Assembly (NCBI RefSeq): GCF_016862455.1
Contig: NZ_BOMZ01000072.1
Location: forward strand, 1-64,000
Source of the DNA: Actinoplanes utahensis
GTDB taxonomy: Bacteria > Actinomycetota > Actinomycetes > Mycobacteriales > Micromonosporaceae
Length of the DNA: 64,000 bases
Reading direction: 5' to 3'
Part shown: positions 51,116-58,726 of the stretch, piece by piece
Layout: each line of letters begins with the position of its first letter
Numbering within the stretch: position 1 is the first letter of the stretch
Notes under the pieces: model-generated
Told to the model about the DNA's origin: nothing
Seen by the model: the letters and a program-made list of their open reading frames with translations, nothing else
Database searches by the model: none
Program-made: the position numbers and the translations under genes

Positions 51116-51786
51116 GCGGGCACCTTGATCGGCTGGGCGCGGAAGGCGCGCAGGGCGTAGACCAGATCGGGGCGGACCTTCGCCACGGTGACCACGGTGC
51201 TGGCGGCGATCAGGCCCTCGACGACACCGATCAGCGTGTGCGTGCCGGCCATCGTCGCGGCGATCGCGCCCAGCGACAGCTCGGTGGTGCCGCCCAGCGC
51301 GTACTCCACCACGAAGCCCATCGCGGCGACCACGACACCGACGACCGAGGCGATCAGGGCCGTCGCGCCGAGCCCGCCGGTGGTCCGCGGCAGGATCCGC
51401 AGGAGCAGAGCGACCAGCAGGTACGCCGCCGCGGTGCCGAGCAGCGCCATGTTGGTGATGTTGAGACCGATCGCGGTCAGGCCGCCGTCGGCGAACACCA
51501 GCGCCTGCACCAGCAGCACGGTGGCCACGCACAGCGCGCCGACCCACGGGCCGACCAGGATCACCGCGAGGGTGCCGCCGAGCAGGTGGCCGGAGACGCC
51601 CGGGAGCACCTGGATGTTGAGCATCTGGACGGCGAAGATGAACGCCGCGACCAGACCCGCCATCGGGGCGAGCCGGTCGTCGAGGTCGACCTTGGCCCGC
51701 CACACGCAGACCGCGAGGCCCGCTGCCGCTATCGCTATGAAGATCGCCGAGACGGGACCGTTGATGATCCCGTTCGCGATGTGCAT
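51112..51786 (-). CDS. cbiM: Cobalt/nickel ECF importer substrate-binding membrane protein (CbiM)
   Basis: This integral membrane protein of 224 residues has about seven spans. The family places the metal in a square of the N-terminal amine, His2 and the conserved His in SGHLLGG. The sequence MHIANGIING fits this, so the ATG at 51786 is preferred; an in-frame ATG at 51801 would add MDVQA and bury the ligand. Other motifs are FADGGLTAIGLNITNMA and GTHTLIGVVEG. No cobalamin riboswitch is evident upstream, whereas a palindrome sits in the promoter, suggesting metal-responsive rather than B12 control. Cobalt versus nickel cannot be decided. Confidence 0.9.
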   Translation of the reverse strand: MHIANGIINGPVSAIFIAIAAAGLAVCVWRAKVDLDDRLAPMAGLVAAFIFAVQMLNIQVLPGVSGHLLGGTLAVILVGPWVGALCVATVLLVQALVFADGGLTAIGLNITNMALLGTAAAYLLVALLLRILPRTTGGLGATALIASVVGVVVAAMGFVVEYALGGTTELSLGAIAATMAGTHTLIGVVEGLIAASTVVTVAKVRPDLVYALRAFRAQPIKVPA

Positions 51787-51828
51787 CGCCTGCACGTCCA
51801 TGCGGTCAGCATATGAGTACAGGTGGTT

Positions 51829-51847
51829 GTTGCCTACAGTTGGCAAC
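51829..51847. promoter_or_regulatory. GTTGCC-N7-GGCAAC operator upstream of cbiMNQO
   Basis: The 19-base dyad GTTGCCTACAGTTGGCAAC lies about 28-61 bases upstream of the two possible cbiM starts, in a short AT-richer promoter region next to the Acg-like gene's 3' end. Position and symmetry fit a repressor site, perhaps a Fur-family metal regulator; the exact regulator is unknown. Confidence 0.5.
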
Positions 51848-51864
51848 TAAGCCAGTGATGATCT

Positions 51865-52821
51865 TCACCCGACGATGACGTCCGCCACGTCCCGCCGGGG
51901 CGCCGCGGGACCCGGCAGGCCGTACCCCACCCGGAACGCGATCTGCGGGAACCCGGTCCGTCCCAGCGAACGGCGCAACTGGTCGCGGGCCGGCGGCACC
52001 TCGATCGGCTGCGAGATCATCGAGCTCGACAGCCCGGCGTCGGTCGCGGTCAGCAGCACGTGCTGCAGCGCCTGCCCGGCCATCAGCTGGTCCACCCGGC
52101 GGTCCCCGGACGTGCCGAGGATACCGACCAGCGGCTCCGGCTCGTAGTCACGGCCCGGCGCGCGCCGCCCCCCGCCGAAGTCCCGCTGCGGCAGCAGGTC
52201 CTGGGCCTCGGCCACCGCCGCGGCGGCCGCCACCGGGATCCCCTCCACCTCCGACGCGGTGTCCGTCCAGGTGATCAGCTCGGCCTGGTAGCGGGCGTCG
52301 CGGCGCAACACCCGGTCGGCGCTGTGCGCGATCTCCGAGAAACCCGACAGGGCCGTCATCCCGACCAGCAGGTCCAGCCAGGCGCCCTCCACCCGGGCCG
52401 CCTCGATCAACCGCATGCGCACGTCGGCCGGCACCGGATCCGGCCAGAACGGCCGGCGGTTGCTGTGCCGGCGCTCGATCGCCGCGTACAGATCCCGCTC
52501 GGTGTAGGTCGGCGGCCGGTGCGGGGCCGGGGTGAGACGGGCGATCAGATCCGGATCCTCGCCGTCCGGCAGCAGCCTCACCTCGGCCGGGGTGCCGGCC
52601 CAGGCCAGCGCCAGCCGGGCGTTGAAGGTCGCCGCGCCGAGCGCCAGCCGCAGAGCCCAGCCACCGCCGTCGGCGACGGACAGCTGACGGCCCGGATCGG
52701 CGAGCACCTCGACCGCGCCGTCACGCAGGCGGAACGCCCACGGCTGGCTGTTGTGCATGGAAGGAGCCCGGACTGCTGCCGCGGCGGCGCGCCGCAGGTC
52801 CGACAGGTCGTAGGCGTTCAT
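51865..52821 (-). CDS. Acg-family FMN nitroreductase-like protein
   Basis: This 318-residue protein matches the mycobacterial Acg (Rv2032) type: an N-terminal AVRAPSMHNSQPWAFRL segment (FMN phosphate region), the central RHSNRRPF motif and a C-terminal FPQIAFRVGYG block. Acg proteins are duplicated-nitroreductase-fold flavoproteins that sequester FMN rather than reduce typical nitro compounds and are strongly induced by DevR in hypoxia. A DevR-like box is 36 bases upstream of the ATG at 52821, overlapping the end of the DevS-like gene, and the DevR/DevS genes are next to it. The same-strand order devS then acg may allow both read-through and independent induction. Confidence 0.88.
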   Translation of the reverse strand: MNAYDLSDLRRAAAAAVRAPSMHNSQPWAFRLRDGAVEVLADPGRQLSVADGGGWALRLALGAATFNARLALAWAGTPAEVRLLPDGEDPDLIARLTPAPHRPPTYTERDLYAAIERRHSNRRPFWPDPVPADVRMRLIEAARVEGAWLDLLVGMTALSGFSEIAHSADRVLRRDARYQAELITWTDTASEVEGIPVAAAAAVAEAQDLLPQRDFGGGRRAPGRDYEPEPLVGILGTSGDRRVDQLMAGQALQHVLLTATDAGLSSSMISQPIEVPPARDQLRRSLGRTGFPQIAFRVGYGLPGPAAPRRDVADVIVG

Positions 52822-52852
52822 GTCTCCACGGTGACGCGCCCGCCGGTTTCCG

Positions 52853-54523
52853 TTAAGGGCCGAAGGTCCCTAGGGGCACGCGCCAGGTGACCAGGGTGCC
52901 GCTGCCGTTCGAGCGGGGCCCGATCTCGAACGTGCCGCCCAGGTCGCCGGCCCGCTCGCCCATGTTGACGACACCACCGCGGGCCAGGCTCGGGTCGATG
53001 CCCACCCCGTCGTCCTCGACCTGCAGGATCACCTGCCCGCCGTCGATCCGGACCGAGACCCGCACACTGCGCGCCCCGGCGTGCCGGGCCACGTTCGACA
53101 GCGCCTCCCGCAGCACCGCGATCAGCTCCGGCACGATGTCGTCCGGCACCGCGCTCTCCACCGGGCCGGACGTCTCCAGCGTCGGCCGGAAACCGAGCGT
53201 GTCCAAGGCCGCGTCACAGGTGTCCCGCAGCTCCGTGCGCAGCGTCGCGTCGACCGGCGCCCGCAACTCGAAGATCGACCGGCGGATGTCGCGGATCGTC
53301 GCGTCCAGATCGTCGACCGCCGCGTTGATCCGCTTCACCACCTCCGGCCGCGTCCCGGCCGGGGCGACCGCGCCCTGCAACTGCATGCCGGTCGCGAACA
53401 GCCGCTGGATCACCACGTCGTGCAGGTCCCGGGCGATCCGCTCACGGTCCTCCAGCACGGCCAGCAACTCCCGCTCCTCCTGCGCCCGGGCCCGCTCCAG
53501 CGCCAGCGCCGCCTGCCCGGCGAACGTGGACAGCAGCGCCGCGTCGTCGACGCTGGCCGGGCGGCTCACGATCAACACCCCCTGCGGGGTGCTCTGCAAC
53601 GGCGCGACCAGGGCCGGGCCGTCCGGCACCGGGGCGGGCCACTCGGCGGCCTCCCGCAGATCCTCGACCAGCCGGTACGACCCCTGGGCGTCGAACGCCG
53701 GCAGCACCTTGCCGGTCAGCGCCGAATCGGCGCCCTCCACCACCTCGACCCGGTAGCGGTCGCCGTCCGGCTCGTACAGCAGCACCAGAACCTGCTCGGC
53801 GTCGGCCACCTCGCGGGCCCGGCGGGCGATCAGCCGCAGCGCCTCGGTCCGGCGCACCCGGCCGACCAGCACCCCGGTGATCTCCGCGGCGGCCGACAGC
53901 CAGCGCTCCCGGCGCTGCGCCAGCGCGTACAGACGGGCGTTGTCGATCGCCACCCCGGCCGCGGCGGCCAGCGCCACCACGATCTCCTCGTCGTCCTCGG
54001 TGAACTCGTCGGCGCCCTGCTTCTCGGCCAGATAGAGATTGCCGAAGATCTGATCACGGGTACGGACCGGGACGCCGAGGAAACTGTGCATCGGCGGATG
54101 GTGCGGCGGGAAACCGTACGAGTCGGGATGCCTGGTGATGTCCGGCAGCCGCACCGGTCGCGGCTCGGTGATCAACAGGCCCAGCACGCCACGGCCGTGC
54201 GGCAGATCGCCGATCCGCGCGTGCGCCGCCGGATCGATGCCGTGCGTGACGAAGTCGGAGAGACTGCGCCGGTCCGCGGCCAGCACGCCGAGAGCGCCGT
54301 ACCGCGCGCCGGCCAGCGTGCACGCCGCCTCGACGATCCGCTGCAGAGTGCTGCTGAGGTCGAGGTCGGTCCCGATGCCGACCACCGCGTCGAGCAGCGC
54401 CCGCAGCCGCTCCCGGCTGGTGACGATGTCGCCGACCCGGTTCTGCATCTCCTGCAGCAACTCGTCGAGCCGGACCCGGGAGAGCGGACTGAGCCCCAGC
54501 GAGGGTGTCGATGCTTCGGCCAC
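52853..54523 (-). CDS. devS: DevS/DosT-like haem-GAF sensor histidine kinase
   Basis: The 556-residue soluble kinase has a coiled-coil N-terminus, GAF-A (about 50-195), GAF-B (about 205-345), a HisKA_3 dimerisation domain with His368 in ARDLHDVVIQRLFATG and a HATPase domain. GAF-A contains GFPPHHPPMHSFLGVPV; the HH at 141-142 corresponds by spacing to the haem-ligand His149 of DevS, so an oxygen/NO/redox-sensing haem is likely. It would phosphorylate the DevR-like regulator encoded divergently. The start is GTG 54523 without an obvious ribosome-binding site, 19 bases from a DevR box that probably autoregulates both genes. The gene symbol is used by homology. Confidence 0.88.
   Translation of the reverse strand: MAEASTPSLGLSPLSRVRLDELLQEMQNRVGDIVTSRERLRALLDAVVGIGTDLDLSSTLQRIVEAACTLAGARYGALGVLAADRRSLSDFVTHGIDPAAHARIGDLPHGRGVLGLLITEPRPVRLPDITRHPDSYGFPPHHPPMHSFLGVPVRTRDQIFGNLYLAEKQGADEFTEDDEEIVVALAAAAGVAIDNARLYALAQRRERWLSAAAEITGVLVGRVRRTEALRLIARRAREVADAEQVLVLLYEPDGDRYRVEVVEGADSALTGKVLPAFDAQGSYRLVEDLREAAEWPAPVPDGPALVAPLQSTPQGVLIVSRPASVDDAALLSTFAGQAALALERARAQEERELLAVLEDRERIARDLHDVVIQRLFATGMQLQGAVAPAGTRPEVVKRINAAVDDLDATIRDIRRSIFELRAPVDATLRTELRDTCDAALDTLGFRPTLETSGPVESAVPDDIVPELIAVLREALSNVARHAGARSVRVSVRIDGGQVILQVEDDGVGIDPSLARGGVVNMGERAGDLGGTFEIGPRSNGSGTLVTWRVPLGTFGP
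52857..52870. promoter_or_regulatory. DevR-like box upstream of the Acg-like gene
   Basis: GGGCCGAAGGTCCC (reverse complement GGGACCTTCGGCCC) matches the DevR half-site pattern GGGAC-N-T-T-N-G-N-CCC and lies 36 bases upstream of the Acg-like start, within the last codons of the kinase gene. Confidence 0.65.
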
Positions 54524-54541
54524 GTGCCGAGACTATCGGGA

Positions 54542-54555
54542 GGGACTTTGGTCCC
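54542..54555. promoter_or_regulatory. DevR-like box between devS and devR
   Basis: GGGACTTTGGTCCC differs from the DevR consensus core GGGACTWWAGTCCC at a single position (A to G). It lies 19 bases from the devS start and 37 bases from the devR start and could mediate positive autoregulation. Confidence 0.75.
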
Positions 54556-54591
54556 TAGGTGACCGGGCCGTCGAGAAGGTAGGAATGAGAC

Positions 54592-55239
54592 ATGATCCGA
54601 GTCTTCCTCCTCGACGACCACGAAGTCGTCCGCCGCGGCCTCGTCGACCTGCTCCAGGCCGGCGGGGACATCGAGGTGGTCGGTGAATCCGGGTCCGCCC
54701 AGGAGGCGGCCCGGCGCATCCCCGCCCTGCGCCCCGACGTGGCCGTCCTCGACGCCCGCCTGCCCGACGGCAACGGCATCGACGTGTGCCGCGACGTGCG
54801 GGCCGTCGACTCCTCCATCAAGGGCCTCATCCTCACCTCCTACGAGGACGACGAGGCCCTGTTCGCCGCGATCATGGCGGGCGCCTCCGGTTACGTGCTC
54901 AAGCAGATCCGCGGCACCGACCTGGTCGACGCCGTCCGCCGGGTCGCCGCCGGCCAGTCCCTGCTCGACCCGGCGGTCACCCAGCGTGTCCTGGAGCGCA
55001 TCCGCAACGGTGTCGAGCAGCCGCGGGAACTGGCCTCGCTGACCGATCAGGAGCGGCGCATCCTGGAGTTCGTCGCCGAGGGCCTCACCAACCGGGAGAT
55101 CGCCGGCCGGATGTTCCTCGCCGAGAAGACGGTCAAGAACTACGTGTCCAGCCTGCTCGCCAAGCTCGGCCTGGAACGGCGTACGCAGGCCGCCGTCCTG
55201 GCCACCAAACTCCTCGGCGACCATCCCTCCCGGCACTGA
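54592..55239 (+). CDS. devR: DevR/DosR-like response regulator
   Basis: This 215-residue NarL/FixJ regulator has its phosphorylation site at Asp54 (AVLDARLPDG), switch Thr82 and Lys104, the same numbering as M. tuberculosis DevR. A LuxR helix-turn-helix (SLTDQERRILEFVAEGLTNRE, RMFLAEKTVKNYVS) forms the C-terminus, with the recognition helix KTVKNYVS identical to DevR. Partnered with the divergent DevS-like kinase, it should activate hypoxia genes through GGGACNNNNGTCCC-type boxes; candidates lie upstream of its own gene pair, the Acg-like gene, phosphoketolase and pflBA. The ATG at 54592 has AGGAATGAG upstream. Confidence 0.92.
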   Translation: MIRVFLLDDHEVVRRGLVDLLQAGGDIEVVGESGSAQEAARRIPALRPDVAVLDARLPDGNGIDVCRDVRAVDSSIKGLILTSYEDDEALFAAIMAGASGYVLKQIRGTDLVDAVRRVAAGQSLLDPAVTQRVLERIRNGVEQPRELASLTDQERRILEFVAEGLTNREIAGRMFLAEKTVKNYVSSLLAKLGLERRTQAAVLATKLLGDHPSRH

Positions 55240-55837
55240 GAAACCCCTTCCCCGGTACGGGCCACGCAGCGTCCCGTGACTCGCGGCGGCCACGGCAGGC
55301 GTTCCCGCACGGCCGTCCCCCGGGTGCGGGACATGCATGCCCGTCCCGGTCACCCCCGGTCGCGGCAGAGCGGTCCCTCACGGTCGTCCCCCGGGTGCGG
55401 CTGAAGATCTGGCGGAGCGGCGCCGGGTGGCCAGATCCGCGTGCGGAGTTCCGCGGCCCGCTTCGGGGTTGTTCTGTGGCCGAATCCTCCTCAAAATCTC
55501 CGTACAAGATCGGGGCCTGTCGGAGATCTTGTTCGATCAGGGTCGATCTCCGGGCTCCATCGAACAAGATCAGGCGGGATCTCGGCTTCTGTGCTTTTTA
55601 TGGCATCTTTCCGGGCATTTCGGATCGCTGAGCTTGATAGGCGCCGCGGTCCGCCTTTCCGTATCGGCCGCCTGGTTCGGTGCTGACCGATGGCGACCGG
55701 TAGAGGTGTCGCGGTCTGCTCGTCCGTATCGGTCGCCTCGTGTTCTTTGGTCGAGCCGGTGGCCTGCCACCGGCTCGATGCCCGCATGAGCCGGGCGGTC
55801 CGTCGCCGGCCGGCACGATTCCCCTCGAAGGACCACG
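55240..55837. other. Repeat-rich 598-base gene-free stretch after devR
   Basis: No credible gene is visible. The region contains several repeat structures: arms 55525-55537 and 55559-55571 (perfect 13-bp, GATCTTGTTCGAT); an earlier ACAAGATC (55504-55511) that can also pair with the first arm; two 28-base direct repeats (55646-55673 and 55711-55738, 23 identical); and a perfect 13-bp stem with a 2-base loop (55751-55763, 55766-55778). TTTTT at 55592-55596 follows the 13-bp stem. Earlier, CGTCCCCCGGGTGCGG occurs twice (near 55313 and 55384). The base composition from about 55490 to 55640 is markedly less GC-rich than flanking genes. Confidence 0.6.
55525..55571 (+). terminator. Hairpin with downstream T-run, possible devR terminator or RNA element
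   Basis: Perfect 13-base arms enclose a 21-base loop and are followed 20 bases later by GCTTTTTATGG. The upstream copy ACAAGATC at 55504 competes for the same arm, giving two mutually exclusive stems, as in attenuator-like leaders. No gene is close enough downstream to be the obvious target (next start 55838). Confidence 0.45.
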
Positions 55838-57523
55838 ATGAGCAAGCTCCGCCAGCGGCTGTCCCGGTGGGTGCAGTCGCGGACCATGCCCGGTCTCACG
55901 CCGGGCCCCTACGACATCACCGTCCGGAAGAACCTGCGGGTGCCGATGGACGACGGTGTGGAACTGCTCGCCGATCTGATCATCCCGGAGGGGGTGGGGA
56001 CGGCGCTGCCGACGATCGTGATCCGGGGACCGTACGGCCGCAGCGGCGCGGTCGCCGGGCAGGCCCGTGCGCTGGCCCGGGAGGGTTTCCCGGTGCTGTT
56101 CCAGAGTTGCCGGGGCACCTGGGGCTCCGGTGGTGTGTTCACCCCGCAGATCGACGAGCAGCGCGACGGCGTCGCCACCCACCGGTGGGTGCGCAGGCAG
56201 CCCTGGTTCACCGGCACGGTCGCGACGTTCGGGCCGAGTTACATGGGTTTCACCCAGTGGGCGGTGGCCGGGCACCTGGCGCGGGAGGAGCCGGAGAACG
56301 CGCCGGACGCCCTGTGCCTGCTCGTGACGATGCCCGATTTCGGGGCGATCACGTGGGACAACGCCGCTTTCTCGCTGCGCAACGCGCTGGGCTGGACGCA
56401 GATGATGGACCGGATGATCCGCCGGGACATGCTGCCGCTGCTGCTCGGCATGGTGCGCCCGGATCCGAAGCTGCGGCGCGGGTTCGGCACGCTGCCGCTG
56501 GCGGACGGCGATCTGGTGGCGACCGGCCGCCGGGTGCACTGGTATCAGGATTGGGTGCGGCACGAGCGGCTCACCGACGAGTACTGGACGCGGCAGTCGC
56601 ACACCGCCTCGTTGCCGGACGTGACCGCGCCGGTCTACATGATCACCGGCTGGTACGACATCTTCCTGCCCTGGCAGATCCGCAATCACGCCCAGCTCAC
56701 CGCCGCCGGCCGTCCGCCGCGGCTGACCATCGGCCCGTGGGGGCATTCGGACCGGGCGATGGGCGCCACCGCGATCGCCGAGTCGGCCGCGTTCCTGCGG
56801 GAGCACTTCGCCGGTGGGCCGGGTGGCCGGTCCGCGCCGGTCCGCGCGTTCCGTACCGGCGCGCAGCAGTGGCACGACCTGCCGTCCTGGCCGCCGCCCG
56901 GGGTGATCGGCGGGACGTGGCATCTGCACGCGTCCGGCCGCCTGCATCCGGACCTGCCGGACGGGGGTGTGACCTCCTACGTCTACGACCCGGACGATCC
57001 GACCCCGGCGGTCGGCGGGCCGAGTCTGGAACCGAGGCAGGGGCCGTCGGACAACGCCGCGCACGAGGCCCGTACCGACGTGGTGGTGTTCCGTGGTGAA
57101 CCGCTCGCCGGGCCGGTCACGGTCGCCGGCACGCCGGTGGCGCGGATCGGGTTCCGGTCGTCGCAGCCGAGCGCCGACGTGTTCGTGCGGATCTGTGACG
57201 TGCATCCGGACGGCCGGGTGATGACGGTCGGCGACGGCATCCGCCGGATCGGCGGTGTCGCCGCGGCCGGCACCGATCCGCCGGCCGGCGAGGACGGGTT
57301 CCGGGAGGTCGCGGTGGAGCTGTGGCCGGTGTTCCACGAGTTCGGGGCGGGTCACCGGGTCAGCGTGCAGGTCAGTTCGGGCGCTCATCCGCGGTACGCC
57401 CGTAACCCGGGTTCCGGCGACCCGGCCGCGACGGCGGCCGCCACCCACCGGGCCACGCAGGAGATCTCGCATTCCCCGGCCCGCCCGTCCGGCGTCGAGC
57501 TGCCGCTGTGGCGCCACCCGTGA
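55838..57523 (+). CDS. CocE/NonD family hydrolase (X-Pro dipeptidyl-peptidase fold)
   Basis: The 561-residue protein has an alpha/beta-hydrolase catalytic domain (about 25-300) and a C-terminal jelly-roll domain (about 320-555), as in cocaine esterase and Xaa-Pro dipeptidyl peptidases. The nucleophile elbow is GPSYMGF (G-x-S-x-x-G), ITGWYDIF carries the catalytic Asp, and the His is in IGPWGHSDRAMG. No signal peptide is apparent. It hydrolyses esters or N-terminal peptides; the physiological substrate is unknown. The ATG at 55838 is preceded by GAAGGACC. A perfect 13-bp stem about 60 bases upstream may be regulatory. Confidence 0.9.
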   Translation: MSKLRQRLSRWVQSRTMPGLTPGPYDITVRKNLRVPMDDGVELLADLIIPEGVGTALPTIVIRGPYGRSGAVAGQARALAREGFPVLFQSCRGTWGSGGVFTPQIDEQRDGVATHRWVRRQPWFTGTVATFGPSYMGFTQWAVAGHLAREEPENAPDALCLLVTMPDFGAITWDNAAFSLRNALGWTQMMDRMIRRDMLPLLLGMVRPDPKLRRGFGTLPLADGDLVATGRRVHWYQDWVRHERLTDEYWTRQSHTASLPDVTAPVYMITGWYDIFLPWQIRNHAQLTAAGRPPRLTIGPWGHSDRAMGATAIAESAAFLREHFAGGPGGRSAPVRAFRTGAQQWHDLPSWPPPGVIGGTWHLHASGRLHPDLPDGGVTSYVYDPDDPTPAVGGPSLEPRQGPSDNAAHEARTDVVVFRGEPLAGPVTVAGTPVARIGFRSSQPSADVFVRICDVHPDGRVMTVGDGIRRIGGVAAAGTDPPAGEDGFREVAVELWPVFHEFGAGHRVSVQVSSGAHPRYARNPGSGDPAATAAATHRATQEISHSPARPSGVELPLWRHP

Positions 57524-57637
57524 GCGCGCCCCCGGTTCGCGGTCGGGAGGCCGCCCACCTCGAGCAGTCGATCTTCGTAGCGTCGCCGGTCCGGGCGGCG
57601 GGCACGGTTCGTTACACCGCCTACCGGGTCACCTGAG

Positions 57638-57892
57638 TCACGGCCAGGCCAGCGATCCGATCTGCGGGTGGACCGTCTGGGCGCCGTTGGGCCGGGCGAT
57701 CGGCCGGGGCGCCGGGATGACGGAGGAGTCGGGGTGGACGATCTTCGGGGCCGGCTGCGGGGGGCCGATCACCGACGGGCCGGGGGTCTCGCAGATCGTG
57801 CGGGTCGGGCATCCGGCGGCGGCCGGTCCCGCCGTGACCACCGCGCCCGCGGCGATCCCGAGACCGGCTGCCAGGAGGGTCAGCTTGTTCAT
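57638..57892 (-). CDS. Small secreted protein of unknown function
   Basis: This 84-residue product starts at ATG 57892 with a signal peptide (MNKLTLLAAGLGIAAGAVV, cleavage after AAAG near residue 27), and a mature 57-residue Pro-rich peptide with two cysteines (GCPTRTICETPG) that may form a disulfide. No family is recognised. An upstream start at 57967 is possible but would displace the signal peptide. Its 3' end is convergent with the CocE hydrolase, with a 114-base gap. Confidence 0.55.
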   Translation of the reverse strand: MNKLTLLAAGLGIAAGAVVTAGPAAAGCPTRTICETPGPSVIGPPQPAPKIVHPDSSVIPAPRPIARPNGAQTVHPQIGSLAWP

Positions 57893-57982
57893 GATGCGAG
57901 TCCACCACCGGGGGACCGGGCCCGTGCCGCACTCGCCGATCGATGGACCGTTCACCTGATGGGACACGGACTGAACAGCGGA

Positions 57983-58726
57983 TCAGTAGACGGTCAGGCC
58001 GCGGGCGCGGAACCGGCCGCGGACCCGATCGAGCAGTCCCGCGTCCGGGGCGGGGGTGCGGGCCAGCGGGAAGGGCAGGTCGAGGGCGGCGTACTTGGCG
58101 GCGCCCAGACGGTGGAAGGGCAGGACCTCGACCCGTTCCACGCTGGTGATCGAGGCGGCGATGTCGGCGACCGCCTCGACGTTGCCGTCGCCGTCGGTGA
58201 GGCCGGGCACCAGGACGAAACGGATCCAGATCGGGATGCCGCGATCGGCCAGCCGATGCGCGAACGTCACGGTCGGTTCCAGGGTTCCGGTCCGGGTGAC
58301 CCGGTGGTACGTCTCCTCGTCGCCGGCCTTGACGTCCAGCAGCACCAGATCGGTCACGTCGAGCAGTTCGTCCGGCGCCTTGGCGCCGAGGTAGCCGCTG
58401 GTGTCCAGGGCGGTGTGGATGCCTCTCTCGTGGCAGCGGGTGAAGACCGCCCGGACGAACTCGGGCTGTTGCAGGGCCTCGCCACCGCTGAGCGTCACCC
58501 CGCCCCGGGCGACCTTGATGAACCGCTCGTATCGCGCGATCTCCGCCATCAGGTCGTCGGCGGTCGTCGGTCGGCCGCTGCGCCGGTACCAGGTGTCCGG
58601 GCTGTGGCAGTACTGGCAGCGCAGCGGGCACCCGGCCAGGAACGCGACGAATCGCGTCCCCGGCCCGTCGACGCCGGTGGAGACGTCGAACGAGTGCACA
58701 CTCCCGGTGATGGTCTCGGCGGTCAC
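57983..58726 (-). CDS. pflA: Pyruvate formate-lyase activating enzyme (PflA)
   Basis: This 247-residue radical-SAM enzyme has the CPLRCQYC cluster (Cys33, Cys37, Cys40), GGE motif LSGGEALQQPEF and the SAM-binding strand LLDVKA. It introduces the glycyl radical into PflB under anaerobic conditions. Its GTG start overlaps the pflB stop (GTGA), so translation is coupled. The family-typical loop GPGTRFVAFLAG near the N-terminus is intact. The operon is anaerobic in character, unusual for a mostly aerobic actinomycete. Confidence 0.95.
   Translation of the reverse strand: MTAETITGSVHSFDVSTGVDGPGTRFVAFLAGCPLRCQYCHSPDTWYRRSGRPTTADDLMAEIARYERFIKVARGGVTLSGGEALQQPEFVRAVFTRCHERGIHTALDTSGYLGAKAPDELLDVTDLVLLDVKAGDEETYHRVTRTGTLEPTVTFAHRLADRGIPIWIRFVLVPGLTDGDGNVEAVADIAASITSVERVEVLPFHRLGAAKYAALDLPFPLARTPAPDAGLLDRVRGRFRARGLTVY

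Noticed and set aside
51802..51864. Cobalamin riboswitch before cbiM
   Set aside because: Only about 60 bases separate the cbiM start and the neighbouring coding region, too short for the element, and no B12-box-like sequence was seen.
55337..55789. Possible 150-residue gene in the gap after devR
   Set aside because: Crosses several inverted and direct repeats, has no ribosome-binding site or family match, and its composition changes along its length.
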